Source: Arcuatula senhousia
Taxonomy: Eukaryota; Mollusca; Bivalvia; Mytilida; Mytilidae
DNA: 64,000 nucleotides
Direction of reading: 5' to 3'
Assembly: GCA_963971305.1 (NCBI GenBank)
Contig: OZ020307.1
Coordinates: 51,333,702 to 51,397,701 of the forward strand
The translations under genes were made by a program, and so were the position numbers. Under the pieces are notes generated by a model. The model was not told the origin of the DNA. It did no database searches and saw only the letters and a program-made list of their open reading frames with translations. Shown here in pieces: positions 10,901 to 21,273 of the stretch. The stretch's first letter is position 1; each line of letters opens with the position of its first letter.

Positions 10901-13900
10901 CGATGAAGCCACTGAACTCCGAGGATCACACTACTAACTTTTGTAGAGCTACAGAAATAGACGGAGAAATTTTGTGTTATTCGTCTCCTAGATATAATTT
11001 AAGACAAGTGACTGTGATCAAATGTCCAGTCTGTCCATGTACGTTTTATTTCTAATGTATATCATAATAATATATAGAATATAATAATGTTCGGTAGAAA
11101 GCCACCCCACTGATAAATCTTTTTAGTGGGTTACCACCGTCTAGGGAGCACGCACTACTGAATTGATTCGAATATTTAAAGGATTGGAAACAAACATTTA
11201 GCTTTCATCGAACCGTATACGATACGCCAAATAATAGATATATGTACTTATAAAATAAGGAATTGTTATAGAATGAAGTAATTAAACTAAAGAAACAAAA
11301 TAGCACATAGGTAGCATTTAAACTTTAACACAACTCAACACTCGCATATATTAATATTATGTCATTCAAACATCTAAAATCTTAAATCTGAATATAATCA
11401 ACTTGGTGTTCATCAGAGCAGATATCATTGATATCATCTGACGAAACCGCTGAAAGTCAATAACAATTTACGCACAATATTTACAATGTTAATTTCAGGT
11501 TCTACATGCAACAAACTGTTAGATCTTCCTCGAACTCCTGAAAACTCGAAACCTGGTGCGCTATCCACTCGGTTTTCACAACACGTGACATTCGAATGCA
11601 AGTCACGTGGTCCAAGTCAACCAGTGGATCACTGCCCTGTGTCCACCTGCATTGGGAACAATTGGTCCACTGACTACAGTGTTTCATGTTCGTGTACGTG
11701 AAAATACAAGCTAATAATCGCAATGTAGAATTTTTAAACCCTATCCTGTTTTTATACCCAACCACAAAATTAAAGAAAACTTCAAGATATTATGTTATAC
11801 ACTTTATTACTGCGTTCAGGATTATGTTTCTTTTTCTTTCATTGAGTAGTATATGTCTATAGTTTTTATCCCCGACCAAACGTAAGGATATATAAATTAT
11901 CTTGTCCATCCGTTTGTTGGTTCGTTAAACAGAAGTTTATCTAACAATTAACGTTGAAAATTTTGGTCTCATTAAAAACTATCACCTTAGTTTCAATTCT
12001 TGTACTACACTTGTCGATACCCTGTTGTTGTTTTCTTTCTTTAGCTTTGTTCCATTATTTTCACGATAATATATTCATTTTATGTAGATGCTGACTGTTA
12101 CACACTAAGCTATGAGTACAAAGGAAAGATGTCCTGCACTGTGTCAGGAATTCCGTGTCAGAAATGGAACACTAATAACCCACACACCGTACATAAAATG
12201 CCACGCGATTCCGAGGACTGGAACACAAACTATTGTAGGGATGATCCAAATGAGCGTGTGTATGTTCCATGGTGTTACACTATCGATCCAAATGTACGAT
12301 TCGAACTCTGTCCTGTTCCCAAATGTAAGTTACTTGTAAAGAAATGTTCCATGGTGTTACACAACCGATCCAAATGTACAATTCGAACTCTGTCCTGTTC
12401 CCATATGAAAGTTACCTGTAAAGAAATGTTTCTTTGTGTAACACTACCGTTCCAAATGTACCATTTGAACTTTTTCCTGTTCCTAAATGTAAGTTACTTG
12501 TAAAGAAATGTTCCATGGTGTTACATTACCAATGTTCCCTAATGTTTCCTCACCATTTAAACTGACCGTCCTACATAGCCCAGGTGCATCAATAAAGGGC
12601 GTTAAACACCAACACACACACACACACACACACACATAAGTTGGAGAACAATCGGAACATCACTCGGGTTTTTTTTCGGAAAAGGCCGAGTGATGTTCCG
12701 TTAAAAGAAAGTACAGCTGAAGTACTAATGAGGCAGTTTGAACCAGTCAAGACAAAACAACGTTAAACACAATACACGAACACAAAACACGATGTTAATA
12801 AAACATTCACATAAAAATAAGAAAATTAGTAGAACATGACATTTAGGCGAACAAGCATTTTGTTTTATAAATCGTTGTCCTTAGACATCAATAGATTTGA
12901 ATAATTGTTGGAGCAAATATCAAACAAATTTATACACGGGTCTACAGAAGCAAAAATGTATTAATTAAAGTATCAAGGGGAAGACGTAATTTGGACAAAT
13001 GTGAAATGTTCAAACATATTTTATATTACAAGATCAAAGAATGAGCCCTGTCATGCAAACTAATTTTTTGAGGGACATATAATTCTATCCATTACTTGAC
13101 TGTAACTCATTCTAAACTTCATTTTCTACATGCTTTGTAAGGTAGAAAAATAAAGTATTGATATTGAAGTTCTAAAAAATATATAAAATTCGAAAAAAAA
13201 ATCAAGTAATAATAATGATTATTGACTCTGCATTGCACAGGAAAGAAACATTGATGGTTTATCCATTCAGAACTTAAAAATCTTTTAAAAAAACTTCGTT
13301 TTTTGTTAAGAGTTAAATGAACTTGTATTGTACCCTTTGTTTTGATCTCAAGCAATTTTGTTTACGGGAACATTTTCCTACTGGATATAATTTATTGAAT
13401 TAATGACCTATTTAAGTGTCAAGACATTTGTTATCTTTGAATTAGTTTTTTTTCTGATGCACAGGGTTTGAATTTCCCTTTAATTTTTATTTTCAAGAGC
13501 ATTTTCCTTTTTAAAAATTCAACATATATATTTATGTGATAGGTCTTCCGTGCGATGCAAGACATATGTTACCGGAAGTGACAAATACAAAGAGAAGAAT
13601 GGTAGCATATTATACAAGAGCAACATATGAGTGCAAAAGTTTGAAACCAGGGGCGGCAGTAGATCACTGTCCGGTGTCTGTGTGTTTAGATGGTAAATGG
13701 ACAAATTACAGCACATCTTGTTCTAGTAAGTAGAAAAAGGGAAAAACCTAATCCTATTGAATTTGTAACAATGGAAGTTGATCTCTCTGATCAGTTTAAA
13801 CTCACATCTATAGCTTGTGAAGGAAGGAAAAATTTTCCTAGTATAAAAGATTAACCTGTTGAAAATTTCACATTGGCAAAATAGCTCAAAAAGGGTATTT

Positions 13901-15184
13901 ATACAAAAGAAAATGTGCAAAGTAAATGTCAAAGAGTTGTTTAAAACATTAAATTCATTAAAAAATAATAATCATAGATATAAGCAATATCTCTCGGAGA
14001 TATGAGTTGTTTTTTTTTACTTCAGGTAAAAATCATCTACTTTTGAATAGTTGTCAGTTTCAATGAAGGTGTGAGGTTAACTGATCAAAAAGATTAGCTT
14101 CTATTATTACAAATTTCTATAGATAGATTAAGCACCAGTACTCCAAAGTACTTTGAAGAGTTCCTGTTCAGTTTGAGGGAACGGAACATTTGATTCGCTA
14201 TCATAGTTATATTACCAATTTATCACCGAAAAGCCTGTTATTCCTTTATGATATTATATGCAGTTCTAAATACCTGACGTTCTTAAAATTATAAACATTC
14301 GGGAAAAAAAAAACAAATCAAGTACTAATAACGATTATTGACTCTGCATTGCACAGGAAAGAAACATGAATGGTTTATCCATTTAGACACCACAATCTTA
14401 AAAAACTTTGCATCGTTTTTAAGAGTTTTATTAGACTCTAAATGTATTTAGAACTGCATAATATAATAGGATTTACAGGCTTTTTCGGTGATAAATTAGT
14501 CATATGACTTATTGTGTATCTATATAATATGGATAATGCAGTTCTAAATACCTGCCCCAATTAGAACCATTGCTCATTTAATGTTTGCAACATATTTTAC
14601 TACCTCCTCCTGTTTGCTCTCTTTTGAAAAAAAAATGACCAATTTTGGGGCATATAAAATATGATAACTATATTTTCTCATAATCTTATTAAAAAAACAT
14701 CCAAGGCAAAGACACAATATTTGTAAGCTTATCAAATCGGTTTCGTTTCACTTATGGTCGAAACTCAACGGCAAAAACCTTGAAAAAAATAAAATGAATG
14801 TCGGGTGCGGTCGGCGTTGGGCTGGCGTTTCCAGGTCATTTTGTCATAGTTTTTAATCACATTCTATTGATAATCGTTAAGGTCCCATATCAAGAGACTT
14901 TTTTGTCTTTGAGCCTTTTTTTCAATTTTTTTCCAGCGGAGGATTGTTACACTACATTTGATAGTTACAAAGGTAAAGTATCCTGTACCGAATCTGGGAT
15001 TGTTTGTCAGAAATGGAGCACACATTCACCCCATTTCGTTAACTACTTTCCAAGTGACCCGGAAGCTGTGGATTCTAATTACTGTCGATCACTCGATAAG
15101 TCAGAAAAACCTTGGTGTTACACAAGTGATTCAAAAGTGAGATGGGAATTTTGTCCTGTACAAAGTTGTCATTCTTATTCCTGA
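7584..15184 (+). CDS. Secreted PAN / kringle / sushi-like multidomain protein (complete gene model)
   Basis: Exons: 7584-7992, 9403-9447, 10790-11038, 11499-11693, 12088-12324, 13543-13725, 14937-15184. Each has an AG acceptor and a GT donor, and every junction is phase 1, so the spliced frame is open for 521 residues. Order: signal peptide (1-22), PAN/apple-like domain (about 24-110), short linker exon, degenerate kringle (152-234), sushi-like (235-299), kringle (300-378), sushi-like (379-439), kringle (440-521). The ATG at 7584 is chosen because it opens directly into a hydrophobic signal sequence. The protein should be extracellular. Kringles and PAN modules bind proteins and carbohydrate, but no protease domain is present, so a catalytic role is unlikely. 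Both well-formed kringles have an extra cysteine in K-M/V-SCT. The next copy lies upstream in tandem. Exon 2 is the least certain part. Function in the animal is unknown. Confidence 0.8.
8150..9234 (+). pseudogene. Decayed reverse-transcriptase retroelement in kringle intron 1
   Basis: The forward reading has pieces such as VVVPADKTPNNIIFV (about 8262-8310, needing frame changes), then an intact stretch from about 8804 to 9077. This includes KNGKRRYKYLVVDYS, FDMLNFLIDTIFVRFGGRVF and the palm motif QQTIGIPMGISCALLLADL. After ADFLQSL it jumps directly into the 3' tail of family R (reverse of GAGGTACCAATGGGG, ending near 9234), so the rest of the palm and the C-terminus are deleted. Several stops occur before 8800. 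It is the same family as the minus-strand pieces at 3019-4570, possibly Penelope-like. Confidence 0.7.
9403..9447 (+). CDS. Kringle gene exon 2: putative 45-nt micro-exon
   Basis: Bounded by CTTACAG before 9403 and GTAAGAAG after 9447, with phase 1 at both ends. It adds VKVYDNRLQWGNI without a stop. Skipping it would still leave the frame open (exon 1 to exon 3), so it could be alternatively used or not an exon at all. Confidence 0.45.
9640..9661. repeat. (TA)n microsatellite
   Basis: Alternating TA run in kringle intron 2. Confidence 0.8.
10790..11038 (+). CDS. Kringle gene exon 3: degenerate kringle
   Basis: The exon begins ECYEGRSHHYNGTYHKGVYG and keeps kringle cysteines (LLCQGW, NFCRA, ILCYSS, IKCPVCPC). 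The usual PWCY is replaced by ILCY, and the segment before CQGW is altered. It is 249 nt with phase 1 at both ends. The ligand-binding surface is probably lost or changed. Confidence 0.75.
11499..11693 (+). CDS. Kringle gene exon 4: sushi-like domain
   Basis: Acceptor TTTCAG at 11493-11498, donor GTACGT at 11694. It encodes TCNKLLDLPRTPEN, then VTFECKS, HCPVSTC, NNWSTDYSVSCSC. Spacing resembles a complement control (sushi) module with one extra cysteine (DHCPVSxC). It is homologous to exon 6. Confidence 0.75.
12088..12324 (+). CDS. Kringle gene exon 5: kringle domain
   Basis: Encodes DCYTLSYEYKGKMSCTVSG, then CQKWNTNNPH, NYCRDD, PWCYTIDP and ELCPVPKC: the six kringle cysteines plus one additional one in KMSCT. 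The donor GTAAGT is at 12325. The 3' end of the exon with its donor is copied in tandem just downstream (12345-12530). Confidence 0.85.
12263..12530 (+). repeat. 82-bp tandem copies of the 3' end of kringle exon 5 with splice donor
   Basis: The phrase TGTTCCATGGTGTTACAC starts at 12263 inside the exon and recurs in recognisable form at 12345, 12427 and 12509, an exact 82-bp period. Units 2 and 3 include the coding end and the intron start. Unit 2 has GAAAGT where the donor GTAAGT should be, while unit 3 retains GTAAGT at 12488. Because 82 is not a multiple of three, retained copies would shift the frame. The last unit is partial. Confidence 0.9.
12609..12636. repeat. (CA)n microsatellite
   Basis: About 14 CA units in kringle intron 5, just after the 82-bp exon-tail copies. 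Confidence 0.9.
12653..12700. repeat. Perfect 15-bp inverted repeat (hairpin)
   Basis: CGGAACATCACTCGG at 12653-12667 is exactly complementary to CCGAGTGATGTTCCG at 12686-12700, with an 18-nt T-rich loop. It lies within kringle intron 5. Confidence 0.85.
13186..13275. repeat. Duplicated intronic segment, copy 1
   Basis: The phrase ATTGACTCTGCATTGCACAG with flanks recurs at about 14303-14390 with small changes. The two copies lie in kringle introns 5 and 6. Confidence 0.7.
13543..13725 (+). CDS. Kringle gene exon 6: sushi-like domain
   Basis: 183 nt, phase 1 at both ends, donor GTAAGT at 13726. Encodes LPCDARHMLPEV, then ATYECKS, DHCPVSVC, GKWTNYSTSC. Almost identical to the exon at 43-225 of the upstream copy, so the duplication or a later gene conversion is recent. 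Confidence 0.85.
14217..14497. mobile_element. Foldback element with about 55-bp inverted repeats
   Basis: The left arm 14217-14273 (AATTTATCACCGAAAAGCCT onward) is the reverse complement of the right arm 14444-14497, with a few mismatches. The interior carries the second copy of the duplicated segment of 13186-13275. A third partial copy of the arm (GCAGTTCTAAATACCTG) lies at about 14539. Confidence 0.7.
14937..15184 (+). CDS. Kringle gene exon 7: terminal kringle
   Basis: Acceptor TTTTCCAG ends at 14936. Encodes EDCYTTFDSYKGKVSCTESG, then CQKWSTHSPH, NYCRSL, PWCYTSD and EFCPVQSC, and stops at TGA 15182-15184. The QKWS-SPH and NYCR words resemble plasminogen-type kringles. It has the same extra cysteine as exon 5. 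Confidence 0.88.
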
Positions 15185-15189
15185 ATAAA
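15184..15189 (+). terminator. Poly(A) signal overlapping the stop codon
   Basis: AATAAA begins on the last base of the TGA stop codon. If used, the 3' untranslated region would be only tens of bases long. Confidence 0.35.
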
Positions 15190-15991
15190 GGGAAAGGGAA
15201 AGGAGGAAATATGATAAGAACACAAAGTGTGATTTTTGAAGTACAATAATAATATTTTATAGGATATTAATTAACAGATTGATAAAGCTAGAAAATGGCT
15301 AAATATTGGTAAAATAACTACGACTTTTATAGGCATAATTTATAAGAGGACAAGAAACTCAAAATAATTAGTTCGGAAAATATTAGGTCCCATAGTTGAA
15401 ATACATGTATTGGCCAGTGATCCGCAATTAGTTTTTTTTTTAGCACAGAGCATATAATATAAGTTTTAGACTTAATTTTCAGAGATTACAATTTACAAAA
15501 TATTTGATCATATGTTAAAAAGAAATTTCATAGAGCCTTTGTTAATGTAATCAGTACTGAGTGCTTGCATCACTTTTAAGCAACTTGACTATTTAATAAG
15601 GTGTAAGAAGCAGGTTTACACAAGAAAACACAACCCATTTCAATTTTAATTTTGCAACTTATTTTAAAGCTCAAAATTTAACTTTCTGATATGAAAAATT
15701 TCAAGTACATGTATAAACACAAAATTAACCATGTTTTTAAAATGACTTTAAATTATTGAAAAGTTGGGTTTTTTTCATTGTAACCCAAGCTCAGAAACTC
15801 AGCACTGCTACGTGATCAACCTGAGAGGGTACCCTGAGAGGAGTTTGATTGTTACATTCACCACAACAAATATATTATGGGGGAAATTATTTTTTTAATT
15901 AAAAAAAGATTGTACATTATATGTTGTATACAGGAACATCATTTTTCAATTTTGTAATAAAATTGCCCTTATTAGCTCGCGTGTTGTTTGT

Positions 15992-16022
<31 letters not shown>

Positions 16023-16216
16023 TTTTGTTTATGTGTTTTGTTTTGGAAGAGGGGGTTTGAAGCTGGAGCGAGACAAATGGAAGCACCGATTGTGATGTTA
16101 ATGTGTTTTAGCAAGTCCATTATATGACTACGTACTTTTGTTGGTATGCATATGGTTTATGATCCTAGAACAGCTGCATCCCAATCACTTGACGACGTGA
16201 AAGAAATGGTTGACCA
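15190..16216. other. Intergenic, nothing recognised
   Basis: AT-rich sequence with a long T run at about 15998-16025. The open frames across it are low complexity. Confidence 0.4.
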
Positions 16217-16436
16217 TAAGAAGCAGAGGTACCAATGGGGTTTCCGAATGTCAAAGTCCGAAATGGCAGAGACAGAACCAGTGAAAGGACGAAAAAACAG
16301 ACGACATTAAAAACACGGTACTGAATATCAATTAACAACGCGAACTCTAGTCGTAATTATTTGAGAGTGAACTCAGGTCCTCCGGAAAAGTAAGCGGTTC
16401 CTGTCTGCTCTAGCACACCCGTCGAGATGCCAATTT
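16217..16436 (-). mobile_element. Retroelement 3' tail fragment (family R)
   Basis: Contains GAGGTACCAATGGGGTTTCC, the GAACTCTAGTCG and AACTCAGGTCCTCCGGAA words, and the inner end TAGCACACCCGTCGAGATGCC. No reverse-transcriptase sequence follows that I can recognise. Confidence 0.6.
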
Positions 16437-18160
16437 CAAGCTTATTAGAAACCCTCGAGAAGTGCTATGAACTAATTCATAGTGTTATCAATAATAATAG
16501 GAAAAACATCAAATCTTTGCAGCGTATTAAGCTTGTGAAGACATATAAGAGAATGTCCTATTCAAATTATATTCTATATGTTTATTTCTTCAAGCGTTTT
16601 GTTTTATAAGCAGTTTAATGTCCCAAAGACGTGGTGCAAATATTCTTCGCCTCCATTTATGTCAAATAAGCTAGGTTTACCTTCAGGATCATTATGAAAC
16701 TTTATACACATGTGCATCAAGGTTTGAACTAACAAAATTGTTGTTTTATAAGTTTCCGGGATGTTCGTTATTGTACTATTTTACAATTAAAAAGTTAGTC
16801 TTCTCAAGTACAGAATATAAATTAAATAACACATATAAAAAAGGGTCATAATTAACCCATTTAGAGGTCATCTTACAATTTCGACCCAGCAGGGAATTTT
16901 ATTTAGCTCAATGCGCTAATGGTTTAAGCATACCACTTATTTTAATACGCAACACAACCTACTTTTTTACATTTTAGATTTCAAAATTGAAAACAGGAAG
17001 CAGCATTCAACATGACCATGTAGTGGTCGCGGTTTTACAGGTTGCCCAAAATAGCAATAAAATGCATACGATTCAATCCCAATCTTAACAAAATATATGT
17101 CAAAGATGCACCCGATCTGGACATGTGGCGGAGTTTAACTTGGAGGAGGGCGAAACTTCCCCCATTGATAATTTCTTACAAAGCACAAAATAGCACACAG
17201 TTAAACATGTTAAAAATCGATCAAAGTTAAGTTTAACAAGAGAGAACGTGAGACATTAAAGCAACGTTACAAGTACAAGAATATGTCCAAAAGACATAAT
17301 TGCCCATCTCGCAACATTTATTTTTCCTGCAATCACCGAACCATAAAGTTGATTCCAAGAGTACAATTTTATGATGATTAAATGATTTACAAAGTTTCAT
17401 GATTCCATACTTCATTCATGGTAAAGTAAATGCAACCTATAGGTGTAGGTATAAAACCTAAGAATAACATCCCCCTTTTCATATCCCCACTCGTAACAGA
17501 GGGGGCTATGTTGCAATTACATTGTCCGTCTGTCCGTCCGTTACAGACTTTCGTAACAGATTTCTCGGCTTCTACTGAAGGGAATGATTTCAAATTTGGT
17601 ACATAGCTTAAGCATGATAAGTTGTATCGTGCTTTCCCTTTCAAGGTCAGTCAATCGGGCATCTGAGCCGAGTTGTTTTGTGCCTCCTTTTTCCAGGTCA
17701 TTCTGGCATCTACTTCCCTTTTTCCGATTGGTCGAGCGGGGGTATCCTTAGCACGACTAAGTGCAACCCCTTGTTATATTAACCAATCAAACATAAAGTT
17801 AATGAGACAGGTGCAATTTTATAGTGATTTGTTCATATCCTGATGTTTATGCGTATATGTTTCATAATAGTACCATGCACACTTCCTTCATATGAATCTA
17901 AATGTTAACTATTTAGGTAAACTTCAGTATAACACCCCCTTTTTCTGTGACCAATTAATCATGAAGTTGATGAGGCATGTACAATTATATGATGATTTTC
18001 GGATGTATATGTGTATCAATGTAAATTTCATGATGGTACCACATATGTTTCATCTGGCAACTTTGACCGAATAGATGAATATTGTATGGCTGAATAATCT
18101 GTAAGTGTAAGCAAGCTACAGCTTTTTTATATCTGCATTAATTTTCATAACACTAAAGTA
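16437..18160. other. Intergenic; unclassified repeat around 17450-17780
   Basis: About 17485-17550 has CCCCACTCGTAACAGAGGGG followed by a short TCCG/TCTG microsatellite, the same kind of microsatellite that ends families D and E. I suspect another non-autonomous element there but cannot set its ends. Elsewhere nothing was recognised. Confidence 0.35.
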
Positions 18161-19780
18161 TGTCTCGCCTGCCCGCACCGTCAGAATACCTAGTTATTCA
18201 ACTATAGTTACTGTATTCATCTATTAATTCTCGCCTGTTTGGTATAATAACAAAATGCATTAAAAGTTTACCTATAGGCTTTGAGTTCTTGAGACCAGAG
18301 GTTAATAAAAATCATTATCATTTGGCATGCGACTTTAAATAACATTTTCCTGTGGACCAAAAAGTGATTCTAGAGATCATAGTCATTGAGAAAGACAGAA
18401 CACAAAAAATAAAAAGCTTCGCCGAGCGCAGCATGATACGACCGCAACATGTTGAACCCTGTACATTTTAGGCCCAATATGGATAGTCTATTGCTCTGGA
18501 CACATGCAACCCATGGTGGACTGACAAAGGTTTTTGACACATGCTGCTCTGGTGGACTTTCGACCCAGGGGGTAAAAATATAAATTTTCAATTTTGTATT
18601 CTACTCATGCAAAAAAATTGTCAAAATCGGACAAAAATAAAAAAAAATTCAATTTCGGCCCCTTTTGGCCCCTTATTATGTAACAGGTGAAAAAGGGGTG
18701 GGGTTGCAAAAATAATTTCTCAAATTTGGATTCACTACTTGACAAAAATAAACTTGCAAAAAATATTTCTAAAACAAACCAGAAATAAAAAAGTTTTGAT
18801 TTCGGCCCTTTTTGGCCCCTAATTACAAAACAAGTGAAAAAGGGGATGGTCACAAAAATTAATTCTCAAATTTGGATTCACTACCTGACAAGAATAAACT
18901 TGCAAAAAAAAATTTTAAAATCGGACCACAAATAAAAAAGTTTTGATTTTGGCCCCATTTGGCCCCTAATTACGTAATAGGGGAAAAAGGGGGGGGTCGC
19001 AAAAATTAATTCTTAATTGTGTAAATGAGCTGAACATTTAAGCAAGCAACAGCTTCTCTCTACCTGCTATAGTTTTCATTTCATAGGCCAAAAACATGAA
19101 AAAACATTATTTTAGGGGCTGTAGCCCCTATTAGGGGTCATCTGACAACTTTGACCGTATGGAGTTTTTTGTAGAGCTAAATGAGCTGAACAATTAAGCA
19201 AGCAACAGCTTTTTGCTATCTGCAATAATTTTCATACTATAGGGCAAAAACATGAAAAAATGCTATTTTTCACCTTTAAGGGGCCGTAACCCCTATAAGG
19301 GGTCTTCTGACAACTTCGACCAAATGGAGACTTTTGTAGAACTTTTGATCCTGAAGCAGTAGGGTGGCATCAGATTTCATCTATCCCTTATACTTTTTGA
19401 ATTACAAGCCAAAAACAGTAGTCTGACCCCCCTGGTCTATTTTTAGCCACGGCGGCCATGTTTTTTTGACGAATCAGAAATTGAAACATTACTATAGTGC
19501 AGGACACCCTAATGATCAATCATACCAAGTTTCATTGAATTCTGTTCAGTAGTTTCAGAGGAGAAGATTTTTAAAAAGTTATTGTAAGAACAAACAAAAA
19601 AGTTACAATTTTGGCCCCTTTTGGCCCTTAATTTCCAAACGAAAAAAGGGGGGACTCCCAAAATCAATCCCATCCATCCTTTACTGGTAAGAAATATCAT
19701 TGTCAAATTTCATTGCATTTGGATAACTAGAACTAAAGTTATCGTGTATACACTAAAGTTAACAGACGACGACAACGCCA

Positions 19781-19811
<31 letters not shown>

Positions 19812-20788
19812 CAGCATCATACCATTATACGTCCGCAAATTTTTTGCGGTCGTATAAAAATCAAATTTAACAATCATTAAGTGTAAAAATAAGGTCAAGG
19901 TCAGATGACAAACGCTAACATCCTAAACTATTCCATCAATATCAAAAATATCAGATGCCTAGCTATTACACTTTTCAAGAAATTCATTTCCCACAATACT
20001 CCTACAATTTAAGTTTACAGCATGAAAAAAGACCTTAGTTCACAAAGTCATTGAAGAATGTAAATGGGATCAAGGTCACAAATCATTGTTACAGTTGCGT
20101 AGACATTTACCTCAACTGTCTGTATATCAAATATCAGAATTTTGCCTAGCTATAATACTTTTCAAGCAATTTATTGTCCACAGTTTTCTACCTGAAAAAA
20201 GACCTAAGTTCATAGAGTCACTGGAGCGTAAAATAAGGGCCAAGGTGACACTGAATGGTGACAGTTGCGTAGATCATAACCTCAACTGTCTGTATACGCT
20301 ATATCAGATGCCTAGCTATTATCCTTTTCAAGCGAATCATTGTCCACAAAAGTCTTACAAAAAAGATTTCGGCCTAAAAAAGACCTAAGTTCACAGAGTC
20401 ATTGGACCGTGAAAATGGGGTCAGGGTCACATGACATGGTGACAGTTGCATAGAACATTATCTGAACGCATCTGATATGCCAAATATCAGATGCCTAGCT
20501 ATTATACTTTTCAAGCAATTCATCGTCCACAAGTCTTACAAAAAAAATTTCGACCTGAAAAAAGACCTAAATTCACAGAGTCACTGGAGTGTGATTTCGG
20601 GGTCAGGGTCACAAAGCATGGTAATGGTTGCATAGACAATAACCTGAACTGTCTGTATACCCAATATCAGATGCCTAGCTATTATACTTTTTAAGCAATT
20701 CATCTTCCACAAGTCTTACATAAAAGTTAACGCCACCGCCGCCGCCACCGGAAAGTAATACCTATGTCTCGCCTTCCGCGACTATTCG
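18161..20788 (+). mobile_element. Family C element, copy 1 (interrupted by family A; 3' end truncated)
   Basis: The left terminus TGTCTCGCCTGC at 18161-18172 matches copy 2 at 34425. The core at about 19900-20720 consists of roughly 181-bp units containing ATCAGATGCCTAGCTATTAT and AAGTTCACAGAGTCA, then (GCC)n and TATGTCTCGCCTTCCGCGAC. The final arm present in copy 2 is missing after about 20788. Family A (18411-19860) splits the element. Confidence 0.7.
18411..19860. mobile_element. Family A element, copy 1
   Basis: The element starts GCTTCGCCGAGCGCAGCATG and ends in a palindromic terminus CGTCCGCAAATTTTTTGCGG followed by TCGTATAAAAA. It contains A-rich blocks with TTTTGGCCCC, two units of the roughly 157-bp repeat (AAGCAAGCAACAGCTT at about 19038 and 19196) and a (GAC)n microsatellite near 19768-19812. 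Inverted copies lie at 55227-58633. It has no coding capacity. Confidence 0.8.
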
Positions 20789-21273
20789 CAAATTTCTTAT
20801 ATTTTGAGGGTCGTATTCCCTTTAAGGAATCATCTAACACTCGGACCCAATGGAGACTTTGTGGAGCTCAATGAGCTGAAGGGTAATACAAGCAACTATT
20901 TGTAATCTTTTTGTTTTCATTCTGTAGATCAAAAACATGAAACGTTTTTTATTTATCAAAATCCATCTCCCTTATCTGAAACTTCGACTAATGCTGAAGC
21001 AAGGAAGAGTGCATAAAAACTTCTCTATATCTTATACTTTTTAATTTACAAACCATTAATTGTGACCTACTATCTTGGCATCATCCTCTGGATTTTCATA
21101 CGAATATCTTGGAAGCTGCAATTAGATTGGTCATCAGGAAAAAAGTAGAATGGGGTGACCATGCAGAGGCAGTAGGAAAAAAATTGATAGATCTGATTTT
21201 AATCAGATTGACAGATGGCGACGATTGACGCCAAGTGATTGCAAAAGCTTTATGGACCAAAAACATGAAAAAT

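Noticed and set aside
19621..19857. Open frame with a long aspartate run
   Set aside because: It is produced by the (GAC)n microsatellite inside family A. The inverted copy at 55231-55455 gives the same frame.
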